Source of the DNA: Bryopsis sp. KO-2023 | Taxonomy: Eukaryota; Chlorophyta; Ulvophyceae; Bryopsidales; Bryopsidaceae | Length of the DNA stretch: 64,000 nucleotides | Direction of reading: 5' to 3' | NCBI GenBank assembly: GCA_030272585.1 | Contig: BSYQ01000003.1 | Coordinates: 7,750,001-7,814,000 of the forward strand | In this document: positions 9,692-21,593 of the stretch, piece after piece | Position numbering within the stretch: the first letter of the stretch is position 1 | How the letters are laid out: every line of letters starts with the position of its first letter | Made by a program: the position numbers and the translations under genes | Notes under the pieces: generated by a model | Database searches by the model: none | Seen by the model: only the letters and a program-made list of their open reading frames with translations | Told to the model about the DNA's origin: nothing

Positions 9692-12600
9692 TCACTCCAC
9701 CGACACCGATCTTCCATTGTTGTTGCGGTGAGGTGGGCTCTCTGTCGTCCTTTGCGTTCTTCGATATTTCCGATGCTCTCTGTGACCTCTTTTTCTCTCC
9801 AGTTCTTTCCTGAGGGGTGATTCGCTCTGGTCAGACCCAGGGCAAATCCCCAAGGCAACTTGCGATCCATCCCCATTCTCTTCGGTATCCCCATTGTCGT
9901 CCTCCAAAGTGATGTTCACCTCAGTTCCATCTTTCTTGACCTCCGCCACACCCTGACTGACATCTGACTCCACAACATCCGATGGGATTTTCTTTTTCAA
10001 GAAGGCCTCCAATGCTCTCTGTCTCATTTCCTCCAGAACATCCCCATTCTGCGCATTCTTCTCCACTTCTACCGAGTCCAGCCCAGTGTTCTCTTCCGAC
10101 TTCACCGCCTCCCTACTCCTCCTGGGGCTTCTGTCTTTCCCTCGTTCATGCCGTCTACTCTCATTTCTGCGACGCTCCCTTGATCCCTCCCTCGTATCAT
10201 TTCGATGGTCTCTTCGATGATCCCTGGACTTGACCTTGTCCCTTTGCCTGTCCCTGCTCCTATCACGGCTTCTACTCCGTGTCCTGTCTCTCCGGGAGCC
10301 ACGCAAGTCCCTCCTCCCAGCATCTCGCCTCGACCTATCGCCACTGCGATCCGATGCTCGAGGCCTTTTGGTGTAGGGATCCGATCGTCTTGGTGATCTG
10401 TGATCTCTTGGAGGTGTGGATCTCCGCCGTCGATCTTGCAGGGTCCTGTGCAACAGAAGCAATGGTGAAATCTCTGCGCATCCAGCAGCCTACCAAATAG
10501 CTCCAGATAGTTTCGGTTGAAGAAAACACACCATACAAACCAGATATTCTTTATGGAAAACCATTCCTTTTAGCCAGAGTGGATGCCCGTGTTGATGCCT
10601 ACACACAAATTCCATCAACATTTTCAGCCCACCTTCTCCTCTCTCTACTCCGAGACCTTCTGGATCGAGCTGCAATCCTGGTCTTAAGAGATGACCTCCT
10701 CTCTGGCTCTCTGTTGCGACTTCGGCTCCTACTTCTGCTTCTACTGCGGCGCTTTCTGGGTGGGCTGTGACTTCGAGATCTCCTTCTGCTACGACTGACC
10801 GATCTACTCCGTCTGCGCTTGGCATGGGGACTTGATCCTCGGGAGACGTTTCCCAAGCAATTCAGTTTCTTCGATAGCTCCGCTGCAGCAGCAAGGGCGG
10901 CCTTCTTTCCTGCACATCGATTTCAAAAAGAACCACTCAGAAGTGGCCTACAAACAAACAGAAGAGAGGGGTTGATTTCCTTGCACTGAAATTTAAACTA
11001 GTTAAAAGATTGCCTGAGCTGAGGCAAAGTTTATCCATACCAGAATTCTTCTTCTCTTCGTCTTGAATTGCTGGGAGAAGTGCTGTCCTAGCGATTGCTC
11101 TCAGACCTGCCAGTTGAGCAGCCAACTGAGTCGCATGCTGATTGCTCGAATGCACATGTTGTAGTTGCTGCACTTGCTACAGTCACAAACAAAAACACCC
11201 ATCAGAAACAGAAAAGGAATGGTACGAATCCTCAATTGAAAACACAGGACCCCTTCTGCATGGTAAGTAATCGAACCGGCACACATCATCCGGCAAAGGG
11301 CGAGTCAACACACTTTCTCTGTTACTTTGAAGAGAACCAAAGCAACATTAAACAATGTCCATAATTGATTGTCTATGGATTGCTGTGGCTGCCTGGTGGG
11401 ATGATACACCCAGAGTTACATAGGTCTGTATACCTGCAGTGAGAGGTAGGGGTTCCCTCCAGTCGTCGTAGATCCAGCCAAATCTGTACCCAGTTGCACC
11501 CTCAGAGGTCTATCCCCCACAACAGTGCCGTCCAACCCAGTTGCACACCTCGCCTCCTGCGAAAACCCACAATTCGACAGTTTGCTTCGGTCTCCCACTT
11601 TGCAAAGAAAACCCGAAGTACTCTAGACAAGCACTTGCACTGTTGAGATGCAAGAAAATGAACGGTAGATTCATTTTCCATCAAATATGCATTTGTGGAA
11701 TCACAAGGAATAAGTCTTCCAAGGGGTAAACGCAACCCTTGCCTTGTTTATATTCATACATAAGAATATTAATTGCAGATAATTTGCTGATAATTTAATA
11801 TACTACTACTCAAAAATGCAACCCACCAAAGCGGTGGTGTACTCCACAAGAGCTGTTTCTCGGGTCTCCCCCACAAAATGAACATCAGCCACTTTGCCAC
11901 AATAGGCAAACAGTTGCTTCAACTGTGGAAAAAAAAGAGGGGAAAACGAAAAAGAATTATCACACACGTGACCACAATGCATCCAACATATTCCCATGAA
12001 AAGAAGGCAAGTTCCCGACAAAGCCCATCAATGGCAGAAATAACAAAACCAAAGAAGACAATAGTAAATGAATACCAAAACATCGAATTCAAGAGTGTGG
12101 TGTTTGAATGGAATGGACCTCCCACCTGTTCAATATGCACATTCGGACTTATATTCGTGACATACACAGCATTGACAATAGCCCCACCAAGAGCTTGCGT
12201 CGCCTCCGAAACCTGTAATCATAACACCACTCATCAAGCACCTTTTTCCTTTTCCCAAAGGCAAACATTCATCCATATCCTCTCGGCACTCCCCAATTGG
12301 ACCTCACAAAACCCATTTCAGGGAAAGAGCTGGGCAGTGGCTGGGTGTCCCTTGAATTCACTCCTCAGCTATCACATCTGTACTTCTCTTTTTCCATCAT
12401 TACTATTTTTTATATTTAAAACGAAAAAAGTTTTTCCCTAATCCCCTGAACCGCCTCACCTGGCCCACCCATCAGGACTGATGCATTCTTGTTTGGATAT
12501 CCCTGGCCAAGATTTAAAAGACAAGTTTGAGGAAACTGACCGTCGGCTGAAGCCGCTAGCAGCCAACAGCCTACAATGACATGTATCTCCATATATATCT

Positions 12601-13614
12601 ATGTATACATGAGCCAAAATATTCTCACTCTAATTCCTTGCAGGGAGCTCAACACTGCCAACAACGTAGGGACACAAAGAAATGAAATTTTTCCCAGAGA
12701 CGTGTCTGTTGAAAAATTCTTGGTGAGATTCAGAGGAAATATACCTGTTTCCTGTGAAGTTTTTTTTTTCTCCCAGAACACTGCCATGATTCCATCTAGA
12801 AATATGATATGTACTACACAAATGTACTTTTTCTTCATGCTCTCGGAAACTCACCGAAAGGCCACCTGGCAGGTTGGCCACAGCAGCACCGAGAGCTCCA
12901 GGTGAAACCCCCTCACCATTTTGGGCAGCTCCACCCAGCTCCGCATTGTTGGCTCCTGGCTGAGGAGGGCTAAAGAACACAGGAAACGGGGACCCGCCAA
13001 TTGGTGTTCCATTCATCGCGATACTCAGCTTCAAAAAGGAAAAGCCAACACCCACTCAGTAACCCGAGCCACGTCACGAAGCCTTGTTGGTCTTTTTTGT
13101 TGCTTTTGATTATGTATCCTAAAAATAGACACTGTGATTTCTGGTTGTGCACTCTGGACACATGATACTGACTACGGGTGAGACTCAGCAGTGTTCAATG
13201 AAAAAGTTGGGTTCCCAGAGGGAAAACCTGCTTCACAATTTCTCCTGTGGAAGGGCACTTATTTTTGTTTCACTGGCTACTGTGATTATTTCTCACTGTG
13301 TAATTTCCTCGGGAAGGAACCGAGTAGCTGGCGCTATACGTCCCATCGCGGTTGTCTCTGGCAACGACTTCCACTGGCTCGCAGTCCTGCGCATCCCCAC
13401 CCGAAGGATTTACGCTAACAACGACATTGTAGCCCCCCTCCCGCACTCGCAGCCTCATCGCATCCTTCGAAACAATCGTCAAAGAAACCAACTCGCCCGC
13501 TGCCCCTCCCGAGAAACCATTCCCAGTGACATTGCACTGCTCGGGGTCGACTGGTCCAGGGCTTTCAGGTCGCGGAGCGGTGTCGCTGGAAGAGTCGCTA
13601 TCTGTTTCGCTCAT
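9692..13614 (-). CDS. filamin repeat + RRM + RS-domain protein, putative splicing regulator
   Basis: Minus-strand exons 13614-13297, 13028-12855, 12212-12126, 11922-11827, 11556-11434, 11176-11041, 10909-10633 and 10445-9692 join in phase with GT-AG ends, giving 654 residues. Residues about 20-127 form a filamin/ABP280-type Ig repeat: GGAAGELVSLTIVSKDAMR, VEVVARDNRDGTYSASYSV, and IGGSPFPVFF across the first junction. Residues about 165-255 form an RRM (AVYVTNISPNVHIEQ, LKQLFAYCGKVADVHFV, EARCATGLDGTVVGDRPLRV). From about 325 on, long RS/SR tracts and DRSRDR-type mixed-charge runs match SR-family splicing factors. The tail is acidic, then basic again. RRM plus RS suggests nuclear pre-mRNA splicing; the filamin repeat would be a protein-binding add-on. 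The 642-nt second intron holds an exon-like 43-nt segment near 12461-12503 that cannot be used in frame. Confidence 0.85.
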
Positions 13615-14264
13615 ACTATTTCCTCTCTTCTTGGTGGTGTGTCTTATCGATGGAGTTGAAAGCTTCTCGAGCTGTCGTTCCCACCAAAAAACAGAAAACG
13701 AGATGCCGTGCTTTGTCTGTTCATTCTGGAATGAATTTGTTCGGGTGAACGTGGTACGGACAGACTGGGCGACAACAAAGCCATGAGTCATGGCCCATGA
13801 CTAATTATCCTCCGTTTTTCTTTGTTTTTCAACGAAGTCCCTTTTGGGATCGCGAAACAGTTTGGCCAAGGTCTCCGCAAATTGGCTGCGCATCGTATTT
13901 GAGAAATTCCTCAAAGGAGAAATAGTCTACCCGCAGCTTTCTTTGTAGATGTCACAACCAGAAAACAGAAAAGGAACCAGCAGAGGAATGGAAAAGTCTC
14001 GAAACTGAGACTTGCCTGCATACAATGGCTTGACTTCCTCCAACTTTGTGTTCTTTTTCTATTTGTCAGTGAAAACACGGCGACACCCTGTTATTTCCAA
14101 AGGCGTGATGGAAATATGATTAGAAAGAGACCGGGAGCCGCTGTGTGGATGTCACTTGAAGATTTTAAAAAACTACTTTCGACATTACAGTGTGCACGAG
14201 ATGGGCAACATAAGGTTTCTATTCAAAATCTGCTGAAAGCCCTGTGACAATCTCCAGTCCTGGG
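13615..14264. other. intergenic, upstream of the filamin-RRM-RS gene
   Basis: The stretch separates the start of one minus-strand gene (13614) from the stop of the next (14265). It should hold the promoter of the former and the 3' region of the latter. An open frame extends upstream of 13614 to about 13791 but looks like 5' untranslated sequence. Nothing else is recognised. Confidence 0.45.
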
Positions 14265-16833
14265 CTACCAAGCCTCCCTCTGGCACCTCCATCTTAAGCA
14301 ACAGAAAACGCCAGTGAACACCACCACACCTGAAATTGCAGAAACACCAGTCTTCAAATTTGTTTAAACATGAAAACTAGGATTCCTGGAAGTTGGGTGA
14401 AAGCGCATAGCAACAATAATCAACATCACAAAGACATGAATTCTTCTCTCACCTAGGAGTACAACAGCTGCAAAGAACAATATAGCTACTATCCACTCCC
14501 TTCTCTTGGGAGACTTGTCAGGTGTTTCGACTTTTGAGATTGCAGAAGGATCCTCTTGTTTCTCTTGTGCTTTCTGAGTGGAGGTTATGGCGTCTCCAAC
14601 ATCCTTGCCAGTGCTTTGCAACTGCGATCTCACGACAAAAGGTGGATCCTGTGTGGGGGCCGATTCTTCCAAAACCAACCAAATCGGTTCAGCACTCCCA
14701 GCGGTCGTGCCCTCTGCGGCCTCGTTGAGCATTTCCTCGATCTGTGCCATCAACTCTCCATCCAGCGCTATCTTCGAGGATACCTCCTCAACTTCACCTT
14801 GCATCAACAATTCAATATCCGCTGCAAATTCGCCACCAGACGCACTACCCCGCAGTGCACCCAAAGCGGCTTCTATAATTTCTTCTCGAACATCCTCGCT
14901 CAAAGGAGTCGCTCCGATGTTGATTTGAGGATCAGTGGTACCAGTTTCCGACGCTTTCTTCATTGCCTCTTGCACCACTAGATCGAGTGTTGCTGCTGGT
15001 ACTTGATCCCAGGCTTCCTCATCAAGCGATCCGACAGGAGGCTGTGCAACTGTCTCTCGCATCTCAGTCACCCCAGGGGAAACAAGTTCGACCTCGTTCA
15101 CAGTGTTCGATGGTGAAGCTTCACTGTCTCTTTGCTCCATTACATCAATATTGTCAGTTGGAGTAGTTTCGGGCTGGGACATTTCCTCGATTTCTTGCTG
15201 ATCAGGGTTGCCATCGTTTGGTGTCTGATCGGCCTGTCCTGAAACCTGCTCCTGTTCTACAATTCTCATGTCTTCTAAAAATTGTTCCAGTGCCTCTTGA
15301 GCTAGAATGTCTAAGTCTTCTTGTTCAATTTCAGACATATTATCAGAGGGATCTGGGGAATCCTCTTGTCCGGTCGACCCTTGCTGATCGATCATTTGTT
15401 CTCGAATTGCCAACCCTGCTGAGAAACCTTGGTTCAGACCCACCTGTGAACACACCAACAGAGTTTATTGGGAAAAAAAAAACCAAGTTATTCATCCTAT
15501 CCTTGGAATAGAGAAGAGCGAAAATAGCTCACTGGAGGTCATGGCATTCTCACCTGAACCCCTTGCTGGAAACCATCTTGAAAGGCAGGATCAGTATCAT
15601 CTGGAATAAATACATCAGCGACCCCTGCGACACCTTGATTCAAACCTTGCTGGAACCCGTTCTCAAATCCTGTTTGAAAACCATTCTCAAATCCGGCGTT
15701 GAAGCCAGAGTTTGCTCCAGCAAGTACACCCTGGTTCAACCCCTGCTGAAATCCAGACTGGAAAAGCTGTTCCGGAGAAAGTGAAGAGGGTGTTGGACCA
15801 AGAGTTTTCTGAATTCCTTGATTTGTCCCAACATTGACGACATCGTCTCCATTTTGGTACGCGTAGTTCGTAGATTTCTGAACCGTCAATTGTCCAACAT
15901 CATTCCTTGATGACCGGTTGAGTTCATCAACAATGTCTTGCTGAATCCAGCGCTTCTTTCGAGTGAGGCCTTTGCGAACCTCCTCGAAGAAATTCAAGTC
16001 CTCAATGGCATTTGCTTTCTTGTCACTCTCTATTTTTTCCCCGTAGAGGTGCAAGGCATCGAGTTTTTCATCTCTGGAGGCTGCAGCCAGTGCTTGTACC
16101 CCTTGGGTATACTCAAACGAGCTGGGAGGGGCAAGAAAGCTCGGAAGTACTTGAGTGGAGGAGGCTGCTGGGCCAGTTGACTGAATTGATCCAAATTGGT
16201 TTGTTCCAAAGCCTGCTCCGAGGGTGTTTGTTTGTAGCGACGTCCCGAACGAACCCCTCTGAGGCTGTTGAAATGTAGGCCCTAAGCTGGGGGTGGATCC
16301 ACCGAATTGTTGGACGGTGTTGCTTTGCACGGTTGGCTGCTGCAGGAGTACTGTCTGCGGTGGGACATATTGGCCTCCATGGTCTCTGTACGCGCTATAC
16401 GGGACTGATCCGCCCGTGAGCTGATTGTTGAATGACCCCAGTCCTGCTCCTGTCTGCAAAAAACAACACACTATTTGAGCAGAAGAAAAAGCAAGACTCT
16501 GCAATAGTGACTTTCTTCGGAGTATATCGAATCGTCCTGCCTCGACTCATGAACTTGCCTGTTGTGGAGGTCGGTAGTTGAACGTTTGGTGGAGTCGTCG
16601 CGAAGGCAGTCGACTGAAAATGTCTCTGGAGCCCTCATCGCTGGCAGTTCCTGTACAGCAAGCAGAGATTGTTTATGGATTCTGTTGACAACAGCAACCC
16701 TCTGACAATCCAGAGCGCCTGGCAAGCTTCCACGGGTCACGATACCTGCTACGCATGAATACAGTGTCTCAGTCCAGACACACAAGACAGCCAGCAAGAG
16801 GGTCGATTGTAAACCGATGTTGCCCAAATGCAT
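14265..16833 (-). CDS. single-pass membrane protein with signal peptide and GX3 repeats
   Basis: Minus-strand exons 16833-16746, 16650-16559, 16453-15554, 15443-14453 and 14329-14265 join in phase, giving 711 residues. The second intron starts GCAAGT, a GC-AG intron; the others are GT-AG. Residues 1-30 are a signal peptide (core LLLAVLCVW). Then come a Gln/Gly/Ser-rich region, a basic RKKRW site, and near 305-375 a run of Gly every four residues (GFNAGFENGFQTGFENGFQ, resuming after the exon junction as GLNQGFSAG). An acidic Glu/Gln/Thr-rich stretch follows, then one membrane helix (WIVAILFFAAVVLLGVVVF) and a short Cys/Arg tail (CCLRWRC). Predicted topology: large outside or lumenal domain, tiny cytosolic tail. 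GX3 runs recall the deca-GX3 motif of Yae1/Lto1, but nothing else matches. Function unknown. Confidence 0.82.
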
Positions 16834-17145
16834 CCAAACAACAATCGATGCACGCTGCGAAAAAAAAATTGGGAATTTGGTGGCGGCCTCCTGGAGTGCA
16901 TGGTGGCTTGTGTGTGGAACTTTAGCAACCTCCAATGTTGTGAAGACCTTAACAGGAGACTGTTTAACATTGAACGAGGAAAACTGCTTCAATACTACAA
17001 AAATTCCTCGGATGAAGCAGCTGTTTGGTACCAGTTCTACCGTCGCAAGCCTTGGACGGTACGGGTGCAGCTCCGCCTGAAACTTCTGATTCGTGTCTTG
17101 GTGTTACAATGTTCCGCTTGGAATTCTGATCAGTTTCGCCAAAAC

Positions 17146-18209
17146 ATGTTTGCATCACCAAGCTTCTTCGCCAGCCCTGGCCCTTTCTCAGACCTTGTTC
17201 TGAAATGCGAAAATGGTGATTTGTACGCAGCGAAAGCTATCTTGGGACTGTGGAGCCCCGTATTTCGTGACCTTATAACGAATATTGAAGATGTCACAGA
17301 GATTCCTCTTCCCAAAAAGTCTATCGAACAGGTATCGATCTTGCTGCAGCACATTTACCCTCCGTTCACAAGGGATATCGAAGGGGTTTCGGAATCGGAG
17401 ATTCTCCTGTCATTGGCGCACGAATACAACATTGCAGCCGCAAAGTCCAAAGCAGAAGCGTTCTTGTCAAAGTACCTCAGGAACATTTGCGAAACCTGGG
17501 ACGGGAGTGAAGACACAGGTGCAATGGATAAATTTGCACAAGCACTTCGACTTTCAACAAGGTGAGGGCTGTGCTCTTTACGACTTATAGCACCGCAGTA
17601 CTGCAGAACTAGTTTGAAACGAGCAACAGTCTCCATGGATTTTAACGGTGGTGGCAATGGCGATTCAGGTACGAAGCGCCAAAGTTGAAAGAAGTGTGTG
17701 AGGAAATGATTGTGGCCAGGCCATCTCCCTTCTTGGCCATCCTTGCAGAGAGATTCGATCTTGGCAGGGCGTTGGAGTCCTGTGTTCGTCTCATTGTGAA
17801 TAATTTTGGCGACATCTGCGTTACTTCCGTCGGCCAAGACATCCTCTCCCAGCTGTCAACTAAAACTCTGGTCAAAATAGGGGCCTGCACGCATGCGAGG
17901 ATGGCGGGACACGTCGCTGCAACAAGAGCGGAGCTAAACGAAGAACGCAACAGGATAAGCTCATTGAGAAGGCGGTTAGCCGGCCTCACGTTCAGCACAG
18001 AGCACAGGGATGCAATGATGTGCCACGAGGATTGGAGGGACCTCACAGAAACATTCGGGTCCCCACTGAAACGCCTGAGCGATAATATTCATGTCAGTCG
18101 CACCCTCCGCTCAAAAATCCACGATGCGTTTGAACAAGAGGGCCTCGATACAGGGACTCCAAGTCGCACCCCCCAGGAGTTCCCACTTCCGTTGGATTTT
18201 GTGCAATGA
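17146..18209 (+). CDS. BTB/POZ domain protein
   Basis: Exons 17146-17561 and 17669-18209 join in phase 2 across a GT-AG intron, giving 318 residues. Near residues 14-115 is a BTB/POZ fold: FSDLVLKCENGDLYAAKAIL, then LWSPVFRDLI, then IPLPKKSIEQVSILLQHIYP. BTB domains dimerise and often serve as substrate adaptors of cullin-3 ubiquitin ligases. The helical second half (LKEVCEEMIV, then a coiled segment around AELNEERNRISSLRRRLAG) is not a kelch or MATH domain that I recognise. The frame stays open upstream to 16828, overlapping the first exon of the divergent membrane-protein gene, so the start could be further left. I chose the ATG just before the domain. Confidence 0.85.
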
Positions 18210-18728
18210 AACCTTAGATACTTTGGTTGAAAGTCTGATTACCAAGGAGAAAGCTGGGCTTCATGTGTCTGTGGATTCACTGATGAAATTTTTGACGGAT
18301 TGGCTTTTACGTTACTTGGGGAGAGATGTTCTACAAGTAGATTTACTTGTTTTGAGTTTTGGATAAGCATCATGGGTCTTGATGTGGGAGATGGTGGAGT
18401 TGTTGCAATTGTATGTGTTTGAATTTCCTAGAATACACCTGTATTTCGCACACACATGGAGATATGGGCCGAGATATTCTATCGAGACATTTCACCGAAT
18501 CAAAAAGTGCTTGAGTGACAGTAGTTCAGGATAGCAGCATCTGCTTGTAGGAATTCACCTCTTGGGCAAACTTGTAGAAACAGTAACAGAACAACAACAG
18601 AAAACCATGCAACAAGCTCGTGTAATTGCAAAGACATGAAAATCCCCAGGATGGGATCCAAAAATAACGGGTGCAGTTGAGGAAAAAAAACATAATTTAC
18701 AAAAATGTGCCTCTTAAAACAAAATCAA
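18210..18728. other. intergenic space between convergent genes
   Basis: The space lies between the stops of the BTB gene (plus) and the DUF3119 gene (minus) and should contain both 3' untranslated regions. No gene is seen. Confidence 0.5.
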
Positions 18729-20658
18729 TCACTTTGGTCCGCTGTTTTGCGTCGTTCCACAACGTTCCACCATAACATCATACAATTCTTTCCCGTTGAA
18801 AATAATTGGGAAGAAGTGAATTTGCCCCTCTGGCTTCGTTTGAGTTTCCTGTAAGAAACACACAGACCTGAAAAACACCATTTTCAAAAACAGGACTTCG
18901 CCCACCCCTTTGCGAACAATAACACACACCACCTGTATCCCTCATAAGGTTCTTTGTGTTGCAGCACAGAATTTCAAACTCGCAACACCTAGTATCAATT
19001 GTTCTTAGTTAGGATAGCTAGGGCAGCATCTAAAATATGCAAGTAGCTGTTCACAATTCACCTGGATCACTCCAAAATCAAATAAAGCAGGTTTGAAGAC
19101 TACATGTTGGGACCCGCCTGTTTCTACATTTCTTACAGGAGGGTCAAAAAGAGGTTCCACTGTAGAATTTGGTCGTTAGTAGGGTGATAATAATCTTTCT
19201 TCTTGTATCTACACTTCCTTTGTCTCTAAAGGAATGAGGGACGGAACAAAACAGTGTAGACATAAACGATTTGTTCTCCTTCGATGCTGTCTATGCTTGG
19301 AGTAGGTCAAAACAAAGAGAGTGTTGAAGTCTACAGATAAGCTGGTGATGGATTACCTTGAAGTATACCAGTACTGGAAATCCAGGCCACCAAAATTCCC
19401 AGTTGGTGAACGTATCGTACTTCCAAGCACTGTCCCCACCCACAAATGCATTTCCTGCAACATCATCACTCTCTCCAAGCACAACTTCCTGCGACCACAC
19501 CAAAAACTCTTACACAAAAGTACGAATAAATCAACACTCTGTCGTGAGCTTTGTTAATTGCCCTGAACAAGGTTTCAACAAAAGTGGCCCACATTTGGAA
19601 AAAAAATTCACCTCACTTTCAATGATCCGAACTCAGACTACTGCTCCCAGCAGTAATGGACATGGGAAGGAACTCCATCTATTCTGGGACACACCCAGAG
19701 AAAAAAAAAAGCCAAACACAATTTGTATGCTGTGCAATGGGTTTTACGAGTGACACGAGCCCTTGCCTACTGCCAGTAGCCATATTAAAAAACAGGGGGG
19801 GAAAATTCCCAGGGCATCTTTCCCACAAACAACTTCACCCTCCCATAACAAGAGGAGCTACAATTGATTCTGGCCACTTCAAGTTCCAGGAAAACAGAGT
19901 CACCCTCCCTCTAGTTTTGATTACAATGTAACCGTACATTGTAGCAATGTTCAATTCCCCCCACCGTCTCGTCTTACCAATCCATCCGGACGAAAGCAAA
20001 ACTTGAGCCGAGTGGTTTGGAAGATTAAGAAGGTCCCCAGAATACCAAGCAGTCCAGCCAAAATGTAGTTGTCAAAATAGGCCGACGTTCCAGCCAATCC
20101 CAACAACCCCAGCTGCACACCAAACGCAGGGGCAGGAATCACTGTATCCTTTGCGGCAGCATTCCTTTTCACAACCTGTTGAAAAATGGTTCATGATTTG
20201 GCATCAATCTCACAGAATTGTTGTTTGAACTTTTGGATTGATATTGTGTAGGAGGGTAGGCAGGAGCATCATCAGGCCTACAATCCCTGGGGATATCATT
20301 TTTTCCTATGAAAACTTGAGAAGTGAGTGAGAAAATTGCAGTTGAAGGTATAAAATGTATAAGATTTACTGATGATTAGCAGAATTCGGTATCGGTAACA
20401 ACAGCAACAGACCCTGGCAATCGGGGGCGATCTCCTCATGGGCCCACCCTGCAATCGTGGCAAGGGACTGAGGGCCGTTGGGCGTAGAGCTGGACCAATT
20501 CTGCCATTGCTCAGCACGTGGAACGAGTGGCCTTGGGGAAACACACACGCGCGCATACACAGCGTCAGTTTTTTCTCTCGCCACACCAACCAAACTGGAA
20601 AACCTCTTCAAACCCGGATGGGATTGGTTGGCGGAAACACACCTATGCAACTGGTCAT
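18729..20658 (-). CDS. DUF3119-type plastid membrane protein
   Basis: Minus-strand exons 20658-20643, 20531-20448, 20305-20214, 20175-19978, 19488-19357 and 18848-18729 join in phase with GT-AG ends, giving 213 residues. The first 50 or so are basic and hydroxylated with few acids (HSFHVLSNGRIGPALRPTAL), like a plastid transit peptide. Two membrane helices follow (FGVQLGLLGLAG, and YILAGLLGILGTFLIFQTT), then RLKFCFRPDGLEV, WKYDTFTNWEFWWPGFPVLV, and YFKETQT followed by QIHFFPIIFNGKELYDVM. This order matches the cyanobacterial/plant DUF3119 family, whose function I do not know. The last intron (18849-19356) contains an open, splice-site-flanked stretch near 19060-19160. Using it would split the family's continuous VYFKETQT, so I left it out. 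Confidence 0.85.
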
Positions 20659-21593
20659 TTTGGCGCTTTGCTGGGATAATGAAAGCTTTACATGAGAATC
20701 ATGTAAAGCCGGTTATAGGGGTTCATGAGAAGTGAGCAAGATGTGTCGTCTGTAACATCCATGTAATGGATGTTCAGACAGGTTAAAGGAGGCTGATGAG
20801 CCAGATGAGGGAGGCTGAGTAAGCTGTTGTGAATTGCAGGAAACAAAACCAGTTCTGGAACCAAGAGGAGTTAGTCTTTTTTTCGACAAGAGCCTTGTCG
20901 TTTTCAACTCTCAGTTGCTGACGATTGGGGTTCACCTCTATTTTCCTTCCTTCCCCAGCACCTCGCTCGAGGTTTTTTGGGGATCTTTCCGTAGCCGTAG
21001 CCGCAGCTGCAGCCGTAGCCGACCGTCCTCGTCCCCATTCCCGTCGTCCGCCCAATCCACGCGCTTGGTCGCTCCATCCCAGCCATCCAACTCCGCTCGA
21101 CTCGCAGCCGGTCCCGCCCTGCCAGTCCATCGTGCCCCGTTCCCTTGCGATCACCGTCGTTCCCCGTCAGTGCGACTACCACGGTTCCTTACGCAGGGAT
21201 TTAGTCGCCGAGTCCTCAACACAGCCCTCGTGGCTTGAGACTCGTCCAACCCGTTGTGCGATTACCAAGGTCCCCACAGGGGATTCAGTCGCGGCGTTCT
21301 CACCCCTCGAGGGTGACGCCTTCTTTGTTTTCACTACACCCTCATACACCACAGTGTCGGCCCCCGCCACCTGTGCCCGATTACACCGATCCTCCCTATC
21401 GGCGTTAGTCAAAAAGCGCTCGACGTCTCGACGACTCGACGCCTTCCACTCATCGTCGCGCACCAGCCGGCCGCGTGACGTCCGCCGTGTAGCGTTGCAC
21501 TGCAGCGTTGACTTCGTCGAACAGTAACCCCTCACTTCTTACTGGCCTTACTTCAAGTCCTTCGCGCTCGCGCCCCCACCCAGTGCGCACACC
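20659..21593. other. upstream region; GC-richer from about 20940
   Basis: The left part is the promoter side of the DUF3119 gene. From about 20940 the base composition becomes clearly richer in G+C, as in the following retroelement ORF. It contains short repeats of CCGTAGCCGCAGC type near 20990-21025. It is probably the 5' untranslated or terminal part of that element. I could not identify terminal repeats. Confidence 0.45.

Noticed and set aside
12461..12503. Candidate 43-nt exon of the filamin-RRM-RS gene
   Set aside because: It has good splice sites, but its length puts the following RRM exon out of frame; direct joining of 12855 to 12212 keeps phase and the RRM.
20925..21527. 200-codon plus-strand frame
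   Set aside because: Ala/Arg/Ser/Pro-rich, in a GC-rich repeated stretch, with an equally open opposite strand; no family features.
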